From Candidatus Methanofastidiosia archaeon (lineage in GTDB: Archaea; Methanobacteriota_B; Thermococci; Methanofastidiosales; Methanofastidiosaceae), in assembly GCA_003558335.1 (NCBI GenBank), contig PWMA01000093.1, positions 1-24,288 on the forward strand: a stretch of 24,288 bases of DNA. The letters run 5' to 3'. A model generated the notes under the pieces. It was not told the DNA's origin, searched no databases, and was given only the letters and a program-made list of their open reading frames with translations. The position numbers and the translations under genes were made by a program. Below, in pieces: positions 22,316 through 24,288 of the stretch (position 1 is its first letter; every line of letters starts with the position of its first letter).

Positions 22316-23465
22316 CAACTTCACCTGTAGTATCAACAACTGTGTCTATGTGATTTTTATCAATTATTAAAGGAGGTATATAACGCACTACCAGTTTCCC
22401 TGCTACAAGACAAAGAACTTTTTTTTCCATCAATTGTGCAATATAAGGCCCTACTTTTTGTTTCATTTCAATTCCAATCATAAGACCTACCCCTCTAAGG
22501 TCTCTATATGCCGCTTCGTCTATATTATTTTTGAGTTGCGATAAGAAATATTTTCCATTTTCTTTTGATTTTTCTATAAGTTTTTCTTCTTTTAAAGTTT
22601 CTATAGTGGCCAATGAAGCGTTACATGCTAGGGGATTTCCCCCAAATGTAGTTCCATGCTCGCCTCTGTCTAGTTTTTTAAGATCCTCTCTTATCACAGT
22701 AGCCCCCATAGGTATTCCCCCTGCTATACCCTTTCCAAGACACATCATATCAGGAATAACATTGTACCTATCTATCGCAAACATTTCACCAGTTCTTCCA
22801 AATCCAGTCTGAACTTCATCCACAATCATCAATATCTCTCGTTCATCACATAGTTCTCGAATACCTTTCATAAAGTCCATATTTGCAGGTTTCACTCCAC
22901 CCTCTCCTTGGACCGGCTCTACAATAATTGCGGCTGTATTTTCAGTAATAGCATCTTGAAGTTTTTCTAAATTGTTATAGGGAACATGACTAAAACCAGG
23001 CACTAATGGAAGAAAAGGTTTTTTATACTCCGCTTTCCAAGTTGCAGAAAGAGCACCCATTGTTCGCCCATGAAATCCAAAAGTAAATGAAATAATATCG
23101 GTTTTCCCGGTTATTTTCCTTGAAAACTTTAACGCCGCCTCTACCGCTTCCGCACCAGAGTTTGAAAGAAAGGACTTCGAAAGACCTTTTGGAGTAATAT
23201 CAACTATTTTTTCTAAAAGTTCAGCTCTCTTGTCATTATAAAATATTTCTGGACAGGAGATTAATACTTCAGACTGATCTTTTATAGCCTGAACTATTTT
23301 TGGATGCGAATGCCCAAAAAGGCAAACTCCATGACCTGCTACACAATCTATGTATTTGTTTCCTTGACTATCGTAAAGATAAATTCCTTTACCAGAAACG
23401 ATCTCAATATCTCTCTTGTAATAGATTCCGCTACCATATCTATCTTCTAAATCTTTATAGATCAT
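22302..23465 (-). CDS. lysJ: LysW-aminoadipate/glutamate semialdehyde aminotransferase
   Basis: This 387-residue class III (AgcT-type, ArgD-like) PLP enzyme transaminates the semialdehyde bound to LysW, with glutamate as donor. PLP contacts include SNSGAEAVEAALKFSRK (101-117), FHGRTMGALSAT, IVEPVQGEGG (181-190), DEVQTGFGRTG (216-226) and the Schiff-base Lys245 in CLGKGIAGGIPMGAT. Length equals LysJ/ArgD proteins. ATG 23463-23465 has GGTGAT six bases upstream and overlaps the lysZ stop by four bases. By sequence alone, acetylornithine aminotransferase (ArgD) would be possible; the neighbouring LysZ points to the carrier-protein pathway. Confidence 0.9.
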   Translation of the reverse strand: MIYKDLEDRYGSGIYYKRDIEIVSGKGIYLYDSQGNKYIDCVAGHGVCLFGHSHPKIVQAIKDQSEVLISCPEIFYNDKRAELLEKIVDITPKGLSKSFLSNSGAEAVEAALKFSRKITGKTDIISFTFGFHGRTMGALSATWKAEYKKPFLPLVPGFSHVPYNNLEKLQDAITENTAAIIVEPVQGEGGVKPANMDFMKGIRELCDEREILMIVDEVQTGFGRTGEMFAIDRYNVIPDMMCLGKGIAGGIPMGATVIREDLKKLDRGEHGTTFGGNPLACNASLATIETLKEEKLIEKSKENGKYFLSQLKNNIDEAAYRDLRGVGLMIGIEMKQKVGPYIAQLMEKKVLCLVAGKLVVRYIPPLIIDKNHIDTVVDTTGEVVGRS

Positions 23466-24250
23466 TTTGAAATCACCGTTCTCTTTCCTATTAAAGCATT
23501 ATTCAATGGTCTATCGAGATCTCCTCTTGCAATTATCACCCTTGAACTTCCATTATCTATAGCTTCTTTTGCTGCAAGGAGTTTCTTTTTCATACCTCCC
23601 TCTGCAAATTTATATGATTCCTCTATTTCTAACGTACTAAGTTCAGTTACAAGCTTTCCATCCTTTAGAAATCCATCGACATTTGTCATTATTATAAGAT
23701 CAGCTGATAAAGCAGAAGCTATGGCAGCCGCAGCTCTGTCGCCATCTGTGTTTACAATATCTCCATCGTAACTAATTGCCAAAGGACAGATAACTGGCAA
23801 GTAATCTTTATCCATTAATATTTTAATTAGTTCCTTGTTGACATTTTCCACCTTTCCTGTGAAATCATCTTTTAATATTTTCTTTTTTCCATTCTCTATT
23901 ATCTTAATTGATTCTTTTCTCTTAGCTAACAAAACTTTTCCATCAGCTCCAGACAAACCAAAAGCATTAACACCTGATTTTTGAAGCAGTCTCACAAGTT
24001 CCTTATTTATCTTTCCAGCCATTACCATTTCCATAATTTGAATTGTTTCAAAATCAGTGTACCTAGATCTAAAACCAGAAACAGATGTAACAAATTTTGC
24101 ATCCTTCCCAAGTTTCTTAGAGATCTCTGTAGTTTCATAGGAACCTCCATGGACTATGACTATTTTTTCACTTTTTGAAATCTCGGCTATTTCCTTTGCT
24201 AAACTTTTTACCTCTGTACCAAGACTTCCACCAATCTTTATTACAATCAA
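23462..24250 (-). CDS. lysZ: LysW-aminoadipate / LysW-glutamate kinase
   Basis: This 262-residue amino acid kinase phosphorylates the side chain of aminoadipate (and perhaps glutamate) attached to LysW. It opens MIVIKIGGSLG (ATP site), has VHGGSYETTEISKKLG (33-48) and the LysZ-type signature FVTSVSGFRSRYTD (about 53-66), which differs from NAGK/ArgB, and NTDGDRAAAAIASALSA plus MTNVDGFL. The frame is open to GTG 24259, but that GTG is part of the ribosome site AGGTGAT; the true start is probably TTG 24250, four bases after it. It heads the visible lysZ-lysJ-lysK series, joined by overlaps. Since no separate arg set is visible, it could serve both lysine and arginine. Confidence 0.9.
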   Translation of the reverse strand: MIVIKIGGSLGTEVKSLAKEIAEISKSEKIVIVHGGSYETTEISKKLGKDAKFVTSVSGFRSRYTDFETIQIMEMVMAGKINKELVRLLQKSGVNAFGLSGADGKVLLAKRKESIKIIENGKKKILKDDFTGKVENVNKELIKILMDKDYLPVICPLAISYDGDIVNTDGDRAAAAIASALSADLIIMTNVDGFLKDGKLVTELSTLEIEESYKFAEGGMKKKLLAAKEAIDNGSSRVIIARGDLDRPLNNALIGKRTVISK

Positions 24251-24259
24251 TATTATCAC

Positions 24260-24288
24260 CTAAATTGGATGGTAACCGATATACTTTA
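24260..24288 (-). CDS. Possible last codons of an upstream lys gene (partial)
   Basis: At the right edge one minus-strand frame reads KYIGYHPI and ends at TAG 24260-24262, directly before the lysZ ribosome site. In the usual lysX-lysY-lysZ order this could be the C-terminus of lysY, the LysW-aminoadipyl phosphate reductase. Eight residues cannot prove it, and the stretch might instead be untranslated leader. Confidence 0.3.

Noticed and set aside
1..24288. CRISPR arrays, insertion sequences, tRNA or rRNA genes
   Set aside because: No regularly spaced repeats, transposase motifs, terminal repeats or cloverleaf-like stretches were seen in the gaps by eye.

Overview
The window is AT-rich and gene-dense and looks like part of the chromosome of an anaerobic, probably methanogen-related euryarchaeon. 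Archaeal marks are an archaeosine radical SAM enzyme (RaSEA), LysW-carrier lysine/arginine genes (lysZ, lysJ, lysK), a COG2522-type HTH regulator, a DUF1638 protein, and promoters with a TATA-like element 24-27 bases before the start codon, which implies leaderless messages. Other genes start at GTG or TTG behind GGTGA or GGAGG ribosome sites. I cannot name the species; a Methanofastidiosa-like lineage is only a guess.

Region 1 (1-5471) is an arsenic/metalloid island. It holds the tail of a CcdA/ArsG-like membrane protein, a Cys-rich HTH regulator followed by an Acr3 arsenite pump, a DUF1638 gene divergent from arsR-arsM, and a PadR-led operon (PadR, cupin, two half-size ArsP-type permeases). 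Three of its promoters carry inverted repeats over the TATA-to-start interval, and each promoter drives a regulator gene. A likely scheme is that Acr3 exports arsenite, ArsM methylates arsenite, and the paired half-permeases export the methylated product. The cupin gene is frameshifted.

Region 2 (5540-17986) is RaSEA, a small membrane protein, and a nine-gene branched-chain amino acid operon read leftward: leuA, ilvB, ilvH, ilvC, leuC, leuD, leuB, cimA, ilvD. Many junctions overlap by a few bases. CimA gives a threonine-independent (citramalate) route to isoleucine, with LeuB/LeuCD probably shared between the leucine and citramalate branches. No transaminase (ilvE) or threonine deaminase (ilvA) is here. 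The leuA leader holds a 16-codon ORF with a good ribosome site, a Leu/Ile/Val-containing peptide and an overlapping hairpin, then a T-rich tract: a candidate attenuator or operator.

Region 3 (17987-24288) is a P2-type cation ATPase with unusual TM5/TM6 residues, a decayed membrane-protein gene resembling a CPBP (CAAX) protease, and the leftward lysZ-lysJ-lysK cluster, with what may be the last codons of another lys gene at the right edge.

The observations most worth following are the leuA leader ORF and hairpin, the split ArsP pair beside arsM, the three regulator operators, and the two broken genes (cupin, CPBP-like). No tRNA, rRNA, CRISPR array or insertion sequence was seen.
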